64,000 nucleotides of DNA from Aestuariivivens sediminis. Its GTDB lineage: Bacteria; Bacteroidota; Bacteroidia; Flavobacteriales; Flavobacteriaceae. The position numbers and the translations under genes were made by a program. The DNA is taken from assembly GCF_022662105.1 (NCBI RefSeq), contig NZ_JAKMCP010000001.1, positions 992,001 through 1,056,000 of the forward strand, written 5' to 3'. The notes beneath the pieces were generated by a model. That model made no database searches, was not told the DNA's origin, and saw only the letters and a program-made list of their open reading frames with translations. Below, one piece after another: positions 34,601 through 44,155 of this stretch (position 1 is its first letter; the number at the start of each line of letters is the position of its first letter).

Positions 34601-35826
34601 TTTATAATCTATTATCGAATGCGTTTAAATTTACAAAGAATGGAGGAAAGATAGCATTAGCTGTTGAAAAGTCGAGTGATATGGATGGTAAAGTAAATAT
34701 TATGGTAAAAGACAATGGCATTGGTATTCCCTATGAAAGTAAAGACCGCATTTTTAACAGGTTTTTCCAGGTTGATGACAGAGGTGTTCAAAAGATGGGC
34801 AGTGGTGTGGGTTTGGCTTTGTCCAAAAGTATCGTGGAGTTACATAATGGAGAAATTAGCATTCTTGAAGACACGGAGTCCTGGGCGACCACGGTATTCC
34901 AAATTTCACTATTGACGGGTAAAAGTCATTTGTTGGATTCTCAGATCGTAAAAGCGGAGTCCTCTAAAGTTAATGATTTTGCCGCAAACGATGTGATTCA
35001 AATAAAGGACCCTCAGGACACCATAATTCTAGAGGAGGACGAAAAATGCATTATCGATTCTAACAAAAAAACCATACTCATTGCAGAGGATAATGAGGAT
35101 GTTAGAAAATTTATTTCTTCCATTTTAAATGAAACGTATAATGTTATACAATTTGATAACGGGAATGATGCTCTGGAATATATGGAAAAAGAAATTCCTG
35201 ATTTAGTAATTAGCGACATTATGATGCCCGGAATGGATGGCCTTGAATTATGCAGTATCATAAAAAATAAGGAAGCTTTAAATCATATTCCTGTTATTTT
35301 ACTAACAGCAAAATCTTCGACTGCAAATAGAATTGAGGGGCTTTCAACCGGAGCGGACAGCTATATTTCTAAGCCATTTAGCCCGAAAGTATTAAAGCTC
35401 AATGTTGCCAATATTCTGAAGGCTAAGGATATTTTAAGAGAGAAGTATAGTGGCAATTTTATAATTGATTCCAATTTGGATAAATTGGAAACTCCTGAAG
35501 AGATGTTCATAAAAAAATTAATGAAAATAATAGAAGCCAATATTGAAAATCCCGATTTTGATGTCAATACTCTGGTAGATGAGATTGGTATGAGCCGAAC
35601 CATTTTGTATAAAAAAGTTAATGCGCTAACCAATCATTCCGTAGCAAGTTTGATTAAGCAGATTAGATTAAAAAAGGCGGCCGACATCATATTAAACACA
35701 TCCTATCCAATTTCTGACGTTGCATTTTTGGTAGGGTTTAACGATAGAAAACATTTTAGTAAGGAATTTAAAAAGGTCTATAATTTCTCACCGTCCATGT
35801 ATAAAAAATCCAAGCAAAGCGTTTAA
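31684..35826 (+). CDS. Hybrid two-component system regulator (HTCS)
   Basis: A 1380-residue single-chain sensor-regulator. A signal peptide (IIFCLYLIIGLNLNGQ) is followed by about 14 propeller-type Reg_prop repeats (FVWIGTENGLFRYDG, NLWIGTSNGVNLF, GLWLATLDGLNYFD) and a Y_Y_Y domain near residues 700-795. One membrane helix lies near 806-828. The cytoplasmic part has a HisKA box with His862 in NVSHEIRTPLTL, an ATPase domain (NLLSNAFKFTKNGG, DNGIGIP, GSGVGLAL), a receiver with Asp1178 in VISDIMMPGMDG, and a C-terminal AraC-type DNA-binding domain (VDEIGMSRTILYKKVNALT to FNDRKHFSKEFKKVY). It would bind a glycan product in the periplasm and activate the PUL. ATG 31684 is preferred to a TTG nine bases earlier. 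Confidence 0.95.
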   Translation: MSKVKFIIFCLYLIIGLNLNGQNSELYFEHINYDEDFSPSMISDLFQSKKGFVWIGTENGLFRYDGYRFIRYVRDKNVKGSLSNNHINAIFQDSEENLWIGTSNGVNLFNSITNEFLEVDIPPIKGGRNYITSFVEDDRKNVWVGTFGGVKKLDKTNYLLENISTDSNYNLNHSRVLSLFHDTYYGILVGTSEGIKSFDPNTGLQKALPEAFYRNKPFLKAKFWKIIKEVNGNLWFASETMGVFYYSKTDNIVKQYSHDLNDENTISSNWVNDIIIVDDSTIWFATNDGLNVYNKVNDTFTRYKHNTLNRFSLTDNNIQCILKDRHGSIWLGTIAGGVNYYNKSNSNFISIGETIKPNFGLNNAMVNAVLEGDDGGLWVGTYGGGLNYLDLKNKSSDVYTNNYNDNKRTKNLITALIEKDRDNLLCGTFNGLFEFNKDSKTYKPIPLSFNGLQEDERPITSLLIDDGNIWIGTNGNGLKRVLKNKTIENFRADDTSTGSLTDNFILDIENREEGLWLATLDGLNYFDKSLKKITKVFRHDNENDIANNSLTVLFTDSNNRLWIGADYDGLTCFDEESETFFVLNKHNGLTDATIKSISEDSYGNLWVSSEDLLFKIKVKDVEVSDFEDSDFEITSYSSKDGLAVRQFSLNCSTRLKTNQLVFGASKGLTIFDPDHIVKSPNDSELLITRLEVNNKEVLSGKSAILNKPIYETSEIELDHDQGYIELEFSSLNFVNPENSKYAYKLDDNFRVDEWHDIGKQNRINLTNLDPGSYTFSVKTTNRESEWNPNIKTLKIEVLPPWWETNLAYLTYAILILGFGLLIIRFINNRIKLKRELYLEHVEKERQQELHNMQLNFFTNVSHEIRTPLTLITGPLEELLSLDGQEPRYNKHLKTIKHNADRLLKLSNELLDFRKAEKGLLKIYCQKQDIVAFCFEVFESFKGIAVEKNIEYKFVLNTNSIQVYFDENQMEKVIYNLLSNAFKFTKNGGKIALAVEKSSDMDGKVNIMVKDNGIGIPYESKDRIFNRFFQVDDRGVQKMGSGVGLALSKSIVELHNGEISILEDTESWATTVFQISLLTGKSHLLDSQIVKAESSKVNDFAANDVIQIKDPQDTIILEEDEKCIIDSNKKTILIAEDNEDVRKFISSILNETYNVIQFDNGNDALEYMEKEIPDLVISDIMMPGMDGLELCSIIKNKEALNHIPVILLTAKSSTANRIEGLSTGADSYISKPFSPKVLKLNVANILKAKDILREKYSGNFIIDSNLDKLETPEEMFIKKLMKIIEANIENPDFDVNTLVDEIGMSRTILYKKVNALTNHSVASLIKQIRLKKAADIILNTSYPISDVAFLVGFNDRKHFSKEFKKVYNFSPSMYKKSKQSV

Positions 35827-35854
35827 GAGATACAGAATTTTATATTCAAAACAC

Positions 35855-35893
35855 CATCATTTCCAAGAAAACTAAGACTTCAATGATGTTTTC
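35855..35893 (+). terminator. Possible terminator after the HTCS gene
   Basis: CATCATT pairs with AATGATG (7-bp stem, long loop) and is followed by TTTTCTTTATT. It lies 28 bp after the regulator stop and before susC. Confidence 0.4.
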
Positions 35894-36062
35894 TTTATTC
35901 TAATCAGTTGAAAATCAGCAAATAATATCTGCGCGTACATACATACCCCTACAAACGCATATTTTCCTCCCCTGTTATTAATTTTTAAAAATCAAATTTG
36001 TTGTTGAGATAATCTAATGATATAGATGATACAATTAATATTCTAACTAAACTTTCTTAAAC

Positions 36063-39000
36063 ATGAAAAAAAACAAACTTCTAAGCATACTCTCGCCCAT
36101 TAATTACGGGATAAGATTGGGTTTTATTTTATTCATGTGTACGGCATTTTTAAATGTACATGCACAACAAATAGCCTTATCTGGTTCAGTAGTCGATGAA
36201 ATGGGGGTTCCTTTACCCGGAGTTAATATTATTGTTGACGGAACAACAAGAGGAACTCAAACCGATTTTGATGGTAATTATTCTATTAATGCAACACCTT
36301 CAGAGGTAATTACCTTTTCGTATGTAGGCATGAAATCCATTTCAGTTTTGGTTGGTAATCAAACCAATATCCGAGTAACCATGGAAACCGATGCCCAATT
36401 GGACGAAGTCGTTGTCATTGGTTACGGAACTAAAAAAATAGATGATGTGGTAGGATCTGTTGCTATTGTAGATCCGGAAGAAATGACCAAAGTCGCTACG
36501 GCCGATGTAGGTGAGATGTTAAGAGGTCAGGCAACGGGAGTTCGCGTTACTCTCGGTAACACCGGTGTGGGTCAATCTTCAAACATTGTGGTAAGAGGTC
36601 AGGCTTCCTTAACAAATAATTCTCCCTTAATAATAGTTGATGGTGTTCCCGCGGGTGCATTAAATGATATTAACCCCAATGATATAGCATCTTTAAGTGT
36701 GCTTAAGGATGCCGCCTCATTGGCGATATACGGTGCACGAGCAGCGAATGGGGTCATATTAATAACAACGAAAAGAGGAAAAACAGGAAAAGCAACAGTT
36801 ACTTACAATGGATCATCAGGTATTCAAACCTTTAATAAGGGTTTTGAAACCTATTCGCCAACCGAATGGGCGGATATGGTGAGAGAAGGGGATCGTCATG
36901 CTAACCTGGGGATCATTAATTCAGACGAGGTCATATTTGCCAGTTTATATAATAACATACAAAACGGTATTACCACAGATTTTGAAGATCTAATCCTGAG
37001 AAGTGGGACTATTCACAATCATAACATCAGTTTATCGGCCGGTACGGAAAACACCTCTGTTTATGCCAGTGTTAACTATTTAGACCAAAAAGGTATTGTA
37101 ATCAATACGGATTATGATAGAGTCACAACCAGAATTAATGCCACTCAAAAAATTACCGATTGGTTAGATATGGGAGCAAATATCATGTTTCAATATTCCA
37201 ACGCCTCTCAACCAAGAAACGTAAACGGTGCCATCAGTCTGGCTACTGCAGCGAATCCATGGGGGACGCCTTATAATGATGACGGTAGTTTTAAACTGTT
37301 TTATTTAGAAACGTATAACAGTGATATTACCAATCCATTAGTTGATTTATATGAAACAACTTCTATTTCAGAATCAAAAAATGACATGCTTAATCTTTAT
37401 GCCAATTTTGGTTTGTTTAAAGGATTTAATTACAAATTAAACCTGAGTAGAAGAACGTGGAACAATAAAAACAGACAATACTCCAGCTTGAATTCTGAAA
37501 GTGGATTACGTTCTGGTTTTGGAAGCGGCTTTCACAGATATCGTGATGTTACCGAGTGGCAGTTAGAAAATATCCTTACGTTTTCAACAGATTTCGATAC
37601 CGATAACTTGCATCAATTGGATTTAACAGCAGTACAGAGTGTCTTTAGTACAAATTACACGGATTTTCAAGTTAATGGTACCGGTTTCGTAACAGATGCC
37701 TTAATGGGAAATAATTTAGATTTAGCCTCCGCTGTAACCATAGGAAGACATGATGGAAGCAAAAGAAATTTAGCATCATTTGTAGCTCGGGCTGAATACA
37801 ACTATGACTCTAGATATTATCTAAGCGCTTCCATCAGGGCTGATGCCAGTTCCGTATTTGCTCAAAATGAAAAATGGGGTTATTTCCCTGCAGTTGGTGT
37901 AAGTTGGAATGCCCATAATGAACGGTTCTTACAAGATGTCGATGCGGTAAATAATTTAAAACTTAGTTTAAGCTATGGACAAATTGGAAATCAGGAAGCC
38001 GTAAGCCCATATGGAACTTTAATTTTAGCCAGTATTGGTAGAACTGACACTAATGCCGGTATTTTTACCGAAAACACTTCAAGATTTATCAGTCCGGATC
38101 TGACCTGGGAGACCACTACAAATTTAAATGCAAAGCTGGACTTTGGTTTTTTCAATAGATTAAGAGGTACTGTTGAATATTATATCAATGAAACTACCGA
38201 TTTAATCCAAACCGTGAATTTATCAGCTGATTCCGGATTTGATGCACAGGTATTAAATGTAGGAACTGTGGAAAATAGAGGTATAGAAGTTGGATTAAGT
38301 GGTGATTTATTGAAAACAGATGATCTCACTGTAAATCTCGCGGTTACCTATACGAACAACACTAATGAAATCATTGATTTAGGAGGTGATCAAAATGGTG
38401 ATGGTGTGATTAATATTAATGATGCGTATCAAACCACAAATGGCAACTGGCTCATACCGGGGCAGCCCATCAGTGTGTCTTATAGAAATATTGATGGCGG
38501 TATTTGGCAAGAGGGAGAAGACATTCAAGGGTCAACACTGCTCTCGGGATCAAATAATACCAGCCTTAGAAACTCCTCTTTACCCGGGTGGTACAAGCCT
38601 TTTGATGGTAACGGAGATGGTGTTTATGATCCGGTTTCCGACAGAGTGATCATACCACTTGTTGAAGATTGGTTTGGAAGCGCTGTTCTTAACGTTAATT
38701 ATAAAGGATTCGATCTAACAGCTAATTTTTTAGCAGTTCAAGGATTGAGCAGACAAAATAACTTTTTATCAGGTTATGCCGAAGGCGGTGATCACCGCGG
38801 TATTTTTAATACAGTTAAACAAAATTATTGGACCCCTGAAAATCCGGGTGGTACTTTTGCCAGACCCATTACTTCCGGCAGCGGTATATCCAATGTATGG
38901 TGGGGCAATATGCAAGACGCGTCATATGTGAGATTACAAAACGTGACCATAGGTTATTCATTACCTGCCGATGCGCTTTCAAACATAGGATTATCGAAAT

Positions 39001-39128
39001 TACGTATTTATGTCACAGGCAGTAATTTATGGACCGATACTGACTTCCAATCCTTTAGCCCGGAAGCCAGCTTAGATCGCAGCCCCGAGCCCGTGACTAT
39101 AGTTGCCGGTTTACAATTAGGTATTTAA
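36063..39128 (+). CDS. SusC/RagA-family TonB-linked outer-membrane transporter
   Basis: A 1021-residue SusC-like protein. The signal ends near VHAQ, followed by a CarboxypepD_reg-like domain (SGSVVDEMGVPLPGVNIIVDG to FSYVGMKSISVLVGNQ), the TonB-linked region DEVVVIGYGT, a plug (EEMTKVATADVGEMLRGQATGVRVT, NPNDIASLSVLKDAASLAIYGARAANGVI) and a barrel ending PVTIVAGLQLGI. The YGARAANGVI motif is the SusC/RagA hallmark. The EF-hand-like runs GDQNGDGVININDAYQT and DGNGDGVYDPVSDRV look like calcium-binding loops. It imports oligosaccharides with SusD, whose gene begins 20 bp later. It follows the regulator on the same strand after a 236-bp gap with a possible operator at 35942-35952. Confidence 0.95.
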   Translation: MKKNKLLSILSPINYGIRLGFILFMCTAFLNVHAQQIALSGSVVDEMGVPLPGVNIIVDGTTRGTQTDFDGNYSINATPSEVITFSYVGMKSISVLVGNQTNIRVTMETDAQLDEVVVIGYGTKKIDDVVGSVAIVDPEEMTKVATADVGEMLRGQATGVRVTLGNTGVGQSSNIVVRGQASLTNNSPLIIVDGVPAGALNDINPNDIASLSVLKDAASLAIYGARAANGVILITTKRGKTGKATVTYNGSSGIQTFNKGFETYSPTEWADMVREGDRHANLGIINSDEVIFASLYNNIQNGITTDFEDLILRSGTIHNHNISLSAGTENTSVYASVNYLDQKGIVINTDYDRVTTRINATQKITDWLDMGANIMFQYSNASQPRNVNGAISLATAANPWGTPYNDDGSFKLFYLETYNSDITNPLVDLYETTSISESKNDMLNLYANFGLFKGFNYKLNLSRRTWNNKNRQYSSLNSESGLRSGFGSGFHRYRDVTEWQLENILTFSTDFDTDNLHQLDLTAVQSVFSTNYTDFQVNGTGFVTDALMGNNLDLASAVTIGRHDGSKRNLASFVARAEYNYDSRYYLSASIRADASSVFAQNEKWGYFPAVGVSWNAHNERFLQDVDAVNNLKLSLSYGQIGNQEAVSPYGTLILASIGRTDTNAGIFTENTSRFISPDLTWETTTNLNAKLDFGFFNRLRGTVEYYINETTDLIQTVNLSADSGFDAQVLNVGTVENRGIEVGLSGDLLKTDDLTVNLAVTYTNNTNEIIDLGGDQNGDGVININDAYQTTNGNWLIPGQPISVSYRNIDGGIWQEGEDIQGSTLLSGSNNTSLRNSSLPGWYKPFDGNGDGVYDPVSDRVIIPLVEDWFGSAVLNVNYKGFDLTANFLAVQGLSRQNNFLSGYAEGGDHRGIFNTVKQNYWTPENPGGTFARPITSGSGISNVWWGNMQDASYVRLQNVTIGYSLPADALSNIGLSKLRIYVTGSNLWTDTDFQSFSPEASLDRSPEPVTIVAGLQLGI

Positions 39129-39148
39129 TAACCATTAAATTAAATAAA

Positions 39149-40813
39149 ATGAGTTCAAAGAAAATATTAAAAAAGTATACATATATTTTTATTCTATTGA
39201 CATTGTCTATAGTGTCATGTGATAGTTTTTTAGAAGAAGATCCTCAGTACGACGGTTTAGGAAGTCTTGTAAAAACTGACCCGGCTTCTGTTGAGAATGC
39301 AACCGCTATATTTTATCAATTTGCTCGACGTTCCAACGCCGGCGGAGGGTTTTATGATGGTGATCGTTTAGGCGCCAACGCCATATTATTGGCCGGAACG
39401 GATTTGGGCCAAGTTAGAACGTGGTATCGCCCCTATGGTTCCGGTCATAATCCATTAAATGGTCAGTTAGCGGCTAAATGGAATGATGGCTATGAATTTT
39501 TGAATAAATTAAATTTATTCATTGATGAAATTGACGCCTCTAAAGAAGAATTGGGCGAGCTAAACGAGGTTCAAAAGAAATCACTCGCAGAAGCGCGGTT
39601 ATTTAGAGGGGAAACCTTTTTTACTTTGCTAAGATTGTATGATAATATTTTACTGGATACCATACCTTCAACTATTGAAACCTACCTTGCCGGGGAATCA
39701 ATAGATTATACGCCTGCAAATAAAGCGGATGTCTATGCTTTGATAGATCGTGATTTCGATTATGCCATTGCAAACCTCCCTTCGGCTTCACAAGCAGAAT
39801 ATGGCAAGTTAAATAGCGCCGTTGCCAGGTTATTAAAAGGTAAAAGTGCCATGTGGCAGCAAGACTATGCCGAAGCCAAGACTCAGTTTGAAGAGATTAT
39901 CAACAACAGTGGTAAATCATTAGTTGCGTTAGATCAGGTTTTTGGTCAAAATTTAGATCATTCGGAAACCTTGTTTGTCTACAAACGGGATCTTGCCACG
40001 GCCGGTGATGGCAATGATTATTTTTCACTTGGAGGACGACCTTCGCATTTAGCCGGTATGTTCCAGTCTCGTTGGTACGAAGATTCTGCAGGAAGGTTTG
40101 TGCAAGATCTTGATAATGGGGGCCAATCATTAGGCTGGGCTCACCCAAACGATTATTTACAATCGCTCTATGGTCCGGTTTCTATTCCAGACCCTGCCCA
40201 ACCTTGGTTTAAAAGAGTTTCAACTGAAGATTTAAGATATACTACGTACTTTTTCCCGGAGACCTTAGTGGCTAATAATCCCTCCCACCCAGAATTTGGT
40301 AAGGAACAGTTTACTTATGATGATAACATAAGACGTTATCATTTTAGTTTAAAGAAATACTGGGATACAGAAAGCAAGGAACCTTTAACCAATGATAGCT
40401 GGAAAGATCATGTGGCTTATCGTTTAGGTGAAGTTTATATGCTTGCAGCGGAAGCTAATTTGTGGTTAGGTGATGAAGCCAAGGCATTAGAATATCTAAA
40501 TGCTATTAGAAGAAGAGCTTATTTTGGCTCACCCGGGTCTTCTGATACAACCTATGATTTTACAACATTAAATTTAGACACCTACCTTGAAGAATCCGCG
40601 CGAGAATTGGCAATGGAAGGGAATAGATGGTACTTATTAAAGCGATTGGGTTTACTGGTGGAAAGACAAAATTTACATTACTATTACGGTTCAAATTCCA
40701 TAGACCTGGTTTTAGAACCGATGCAACCCCATATGGTTAATCACCCCATTCCGCAGAGCTTTATAGATGCGTCCAATAATCAATATCCACAAAATGACGG
40801 ATACGGATTATAG
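39149..40813 (+). CDS. SusD/RagB-family surface lipoprotein
   Basis: A 554-residue SusD-like protein with lipobox LSIVSC (Cys24). The mature N-terminus is DSFLEEDPQYDG, as usual. The TPR-like helical region is seen as NEVQKKSLAEARLFRGETFFTLLRLYDNI, KLNSAVARLLKGKSAMWQQDYAEAKTQFEEII and the C-terminal LAAEANLWLGDEAKALEYLNAIRRRAYFG to ESARELAMEGNRWYLLKRLG. The last few residues end with the family NDGYG motif. It starts 20 bp after susC and forms the lid of the SusCD uptake complex, holding glycan ligand on the surface. A strong 12-bp-stem hairpin follows the stop. Confidence 0.95.
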   Translation: MSSKKILKKYTYIFILLTLSIVSCDSFLEEDPQYDGLGSLVKTDPASVENATAIFYQFARRSNAGGGFYDGDRLGANAILLAGTDLGQVRTWYRPYGSGHNPLNGQLAAKWNDGYEFLNKLNLFIDEIDASKEELGELNEVQKKSLAEARLFRGETFFTLLRLYDNILLDTIPSTIETYLAGESIDYTPANKADVYALIDRDFDYAIANLPSASQAEYGKLNSAVARLLKGKSAMWQQDYAEAKTQFEEIINNSGKSLVALDQVFGQNLDHSETLFVYKRDLATAGDGNDYFSLGGRPSHLAGMFQSRWYEDSAGRFVQDLDNGGQSLGWAHPNDYLQSLYGPVSIPDPAQPWFKRVSTEDLRYTTYFFPETLVANNPSHPEFGKEQFTYDDNIRRYHFSLKKYWDTESKEPLTNDSWKDHVAYRLGEVYMLAAEANLWLGDEAKALEYLNAIRRRAYFGSPGSSDTTYDFTTLNLDTYLEESARELAMEGNRWYLLKRLGLLVERQNLHYYYGSNSIDLVLEPMQPHMVNHPIPQSFIDASNNQYPQNDGYGL

Positions 40814-40855
40814 CATAAGTAATTTGAGTTAGTTTGTTGTTTAGTTTAAAATGAC

Positions 40856-40885
40856 GGGTTTAGGTAAAACATATTACCTAAACCC
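40856..40885 (+). terminator. Strong intercistronic hairpin after susD
   Basis: GGGTTTAGGTAA pairs perfectly with TTACCTAAACCC, a 12-bp stem with a 6-nt loop, 43 bp after the susD stop. No T run follows, so it may stabilise the susCD mRNA or partly stop transcription, lowering expression of the enzymes that follow. Confidence 0.65.
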
Positions 40886-40922
40886 TCGCTAAACTCCTTC
40901 TAAACCTTTATAAAAATAAACT

Positions 40923-42740
40923 ATGAATTTATTAAGAATTTTATGGGCATTAGTTATTGTGACTACAATGAGCTATTCCTGTTTTTCCCAAAAAACATTT
41001 CAGAACATTTCAAGCAGAAATGGTATCAGCCTTAACGGAACCTGGAACTATATTATAGACCCTTATCAAATGGGCTATTTGGATTACAGACTGAAGCCAT
41101 TTGACGAAAGCGCAACAGGAAAAGGAGGGTTTTATGAGAATTTAAACAACCTTGAGAAATCGGAAAGAGCAGAATATAATTTTAACCATGAACCAACATT
41201 GGAAGTTCCCGGAGACTGGAATTCCCAGGATGAAAAATTAGAATTTTATGAGGGTACGTTATGGTATAAAAGAGACTTTACCATAGCTCCTGAAACCGAT
41301 AAAAGATACTTCTTGCATTTCGGAGCCGTAAATTATGAAAGCCACATTTATCTCAACGGGAAAAAGTTGGGCGTACATAAAGGTGGGTTTACACCATTTC
41401 AGTTTGAGATAACTCATGCCCTGGTTATGGGCGACAACTTCGTTGTTGTCATGGTGGACAATACCAGAAAAAAGGATGAAATCCCAACCATTAATACCGA
41501 CTGGTGGAATTACGGTGGCATTACACGGGATGTCACCATATTTTCCACGCCAAAATCCTTTATCAGTGATTATAGAGTACAGCTTGCCAAAAATAAGACC
41601 CATACCATTGAAGGTTATATACAATTAGAGGGCAACAATACCAAGGAAGCCGTTAATCTTGAAATACCGGAGCTAAATATAAAAGCGTCCTACAATACCG
41701 ATGAAAACGGTATGGTTAAATTTAATATTCCTGTCTCAGGTATAAATTATTGGTCCCCTGAAACCCCCAAACTTTATAAGGTTATCATTTCTTCTGAAAG
41801 CGATGAAATTTCCGATAATATAGGTTTCAGGACCATAGCTACCCAGGGTAAGGACATCATCTTAAATGGTAAATCTATTTTTCTAAAAGGAATTTCCGTT
41901 CATGATGAGAATCCATTGTTGGGTGGCAGACTACGCTCTGAAGGGGATATGAGAATGATACTCAACTGGGCCAAGGAATTGGGCTGTAATTATATTAGAT
42001 TGGCGCACTACACGCATAACGAAAGAATGCTGCGGTTATGTGATGAGGTAGGCCTTCTGGTTTGGGCTGAGGTCCCCGTGTATTGGACGATTTCCTGGAC
42101 CAATCCAGAAACTTACAAAAATGCTGAAAATCAATTATCCGTTGGCATTGAACGCGACAAAAACAGATCAAGTATAATCATTTGGTCAGTAGGAAATGAA
42201 ACCCCGGTATCGGCAGTCAGAAATGACTTTATGGGTAAGTTGGTGAACACCGTAAGAAGCCTGGACGATACAAGACTGGTGGCTGCCGCCCTTGAAGTTG
42301 AAAGACATGGTTATACCGTAACTGTAGATGATGAACTGGGAGAAAAATTGGATTTGGCCAGTTTTAATGAATATGGCGGCTGGTATTGGTCCAATGCAAA
42401 AGAATTGCCAAAGTATTCCTTTGAAATTAAATTTAATAAACCGGTAGTCATTTCTGAATTTGGTGCTGGAGCATTAGGGGGATTTCATGCCGATGAAGAT
42501 ACCATGTGGAGCGAAGAGTATCAGGAATTGATTTATATCAATCAATTGGAAATGCTGGATAAAATAGATGGTCTGCGTGGTATGACCCCCTGGATACTTG
42601 TCGATTTTAAATCCCCAAGACGACAACATCCCGTATATCAAAATTTCTGGAATAGAAAAGGATTGCTTTCAAATACAGGTAAAAAGAAAAAGGCCTTTTT
42701 TACTTTACAAGATTATTACAAAAATAAATTCCTGGACTAA
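40923..42740 (+). CDS. GH2 beta-glycosidase
   Basis: A 605-residue GH2 enzyme. A signal peptide (MNLLRILWALVIVTTMSYS) precedes the sugar-binding sandwich (TLEVPGDWNSQD, EGTLWYKRDFTI, FGAVNYESHIYLNGKKLGVHKGGFTPF, NTDWWNYGGITRDV), an Ig-like domain and the TIM barrel (KGISVHDENPLLGG, GCNYIRLAHYTHNERML). The acid/base is Glu426 in WSVGNETPVS and the nucleophile Glu512 in VISEFGAGALGG, both typical. At 605 residues it is at the short, three-domain end of the family, similar to beta-glucuronidase-like members. It starts 110 bp after susD, past the hairpin. Specificity could be beta-galactoside, beta-glucuronide, beta-mannoside or beta-glucoside; the PUL context favours a beta-hexoside. Confidence 0.9.
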   Translation: MNLLRILWALVIVTTMSYSCFSQKTFQNISSRNGISLNGTWNYIIDPYQMGYLDYRLKPFDESATGKGGFYENLNNLEKSERAEYNFNHEPTLEVPGDWNSQDEKLEFYEGTLWYKRDFTIAPETDKRYFLHFGAVNYESHIYLNGKKLGVHKGGFTPFQFEITHALVMGDNFVVVMVDNTRKKDEIPTINTDWWNYGGITRDVTIFSTPKSFISDYRVQLAKNKTHTIEGYIQLEGNNTKEAVNLEIPELNIKASYNTDENGMVKFNIPVSGINYWSPETPKLYKVIISSESDEISDNIGFRTIATQGKDIILNGKSIFLKGISVHDENPLLGGRLRSEGDMRMILNWAKELGCNYIRLAHYTHNERMLRLCDEVGLLVWAEVPVYWTISWTNPETYKNAENQLSVGIERDKNRSSIIIWSVGNETPVSAVRNDFMGKLVNTVRSLDDTRLVAAALEVERHGYTVTVDDELGEKLDLASFNEYGGWYWSNAKELPKYSFEIKFNKPVVISEFGAGALGGFHADEDTMWSEEYQELIYINQLEMLDKIDGLRGMTPWILVDFKSPRRQHPVYQNFWNRKGLLSNTGKKKKAFFTLQDYYKNKFLD

Positions 42741-42744
42741 AAAT

Positions 42745-44148
42745 ATGAGGCATAGTATTTTAGTCGAATTCTTACCCGGAAAAATCCTATTTGGATGTAT
42801 AGTGTTATTGCTGATACATTCTTGTGTCAATAAAGAGCGTTCCTATCAAGAGCCTTCGAATAATAGTATGCCGCCCATTGCCAAAATTCAAGAAGATGAA
42901 AACATAGAGATTAGTCGAATGTTGGTGGGAACCAATGTTTGGTACATAGACCCGAGTCATGAGGTTTGGGAATTAATTAAAACATCTGGGGTGTCCTCTT
43001 TAAGAATTGGAGGTCATGCCTATGACAGAAAAATCCCGGGTAAAGATCAGCTTAAAAGTTGGGTGAAGAGAATTCAAGATATGGGAGCGGAACCCATTTT
43101 ACAGGTATCTCAATATGACCCTCCTGAAAACGCCGCCGAACTGGTAAGGTATTTTAATGTGGATTTAACTACCGGTAAGCCCATTAAATATTGGAATATT
43201 GGTAATGAACCCTGGTTACAAAATGGAAAGCCTGAATTATCTGAAGTCGGTAGTATGGTTGAATCGTATTTTAAGCCAATAGCAAAGGCTATGAAAGAGA
43301 TTGATTCCAATATTAAGATATATGGACCCGATCTTTGTTATTACATGGATGAAGCCATTAATGATCTGTTTGGTGGCAAGAATGATATTTCCGGAAAAAT
43401 CCCGGGTAAGGCGTATTACTTCTGTGACGGTATTTCATGGCATAGGTATCCACAGGATCAGAATATTAATTTGGCATATGAAGGAATCGAAGATTTTAAA
43501 TCTTCCATAATAAAATGTAAAGCTAAAGTGGATGAAATAAACACCAAGCATAATAGAAAGGAGGATAATGTATTGGGCTGGGGTATTGGCGAGTACAATG
43601 CGAAAGGCGGACCACAAGTTCATACCTGGGAAAATGGTCAGATGTTTGCAGGAATCCTGGATTTATGTATGAAATATGAAGCCACCTATGCCGCAAGTTG
43701 GAGCATGTTCGAAAATTCAGGTAATCGGAAAGGCACTGATTTTAGTTTAATCGATGGAAAAAATATGACACCAAGGCCCAGTTATCGTCACATTGAAATG
43801 ATCGCCAACAATTTTACTGGCTATTACGCAGAAGGTAACTCGTCATTATCAGATATCATAACGTTTGGCTCTTATGAAGGATCTAAAGTAAGTGTCATGA
43901 TTATGAATCGGGCCAAAGATTTGAAAATCTATAATTTGTCATTAAAAAACGCCGATACCATAGCACATGAAAACCTATTGAAACTGAATATAAATGCAAA
44001 TAGTAATTTGATATATACAGACAGTATTGATGGCTTATCTACACAGACACTGGTGTTTGAAAACGATAAACTGCTTAAAACCACGTATTCCAGTACGTTT
44101 TTTGAAAATGAATTACCTCCCAAAACAGTAGAAATAAACTTAAAATAA
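42745..44148 (+). CDS. Putative clan GH-A-like glycoside hydrolase, lipoprotein (first of a tandem pair)
   Basis: A 467-residue lipoprotein (lipobox LLIHSC, Cys27) from ATG 42745, 4 bp after the GH2 stop. The core has a (beta/alpha)8 look: SSLRIGGHAYD, MGAEPILQVSQ, YWNIGNEPWL with the predicted acid/base Glu155, KIYGPDLCYYMDEA, GISWHRYPQ, and WGIGEYNAKGG with the predicted nucleophile Glu283. Two glutamates on strands 4 and 7 are the clan GH-A pattern, and the region after residue 390 looks like a beta-sandwich, as in GH30, GH39, GH51 and GH79. I cannot match it to a named family. It shares about half its residues with the next gene. The order in the plus arm suggests it cuts the same substrate, on the cell surface. 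Confidence 0.75.
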   Translation: MRHSILVEFLPGKILFGCIVLLLIHSCVNKERSYQEPSNNSMPPIAKIQEDENIEISRMLVGTNVWYIDPSHEVWELIKTSGVSSLRIGGHAYDRKIPGKDQLKSWVKRIQDMGAEPILQVSQYDPPENAAELVRYFNVDLTTGKPIKYWNIGNEPWLQNGKPELSEVGSMVESYFKPIAKAMKEIDSNIKIYGPDLCYYMDEAINDLFGGKNDISGKIPGKAYYFCDGISWHRYPQDQNINLAYEGIEDFKSSIIKCKAKVDEINTKHNRKEDNVLGWGIGEYNAKGGPQVHTWENGQMFAGILDLCMKYEATYAASWSMFENSGNRKGTDFSLIDGKNMTPRPSYRHIEMIANNFTGYYAEGNSSLSDIITFGSYEGSKVSVMIMNRAKDLKIYNLSLKNADTIAHENLLKLNINANSNLIYTDSIDGLSTQTLVFENDKLLKTTYSSTFFENELPPKTVEINLK

Positions 44149-44155
44149 AGATCAT

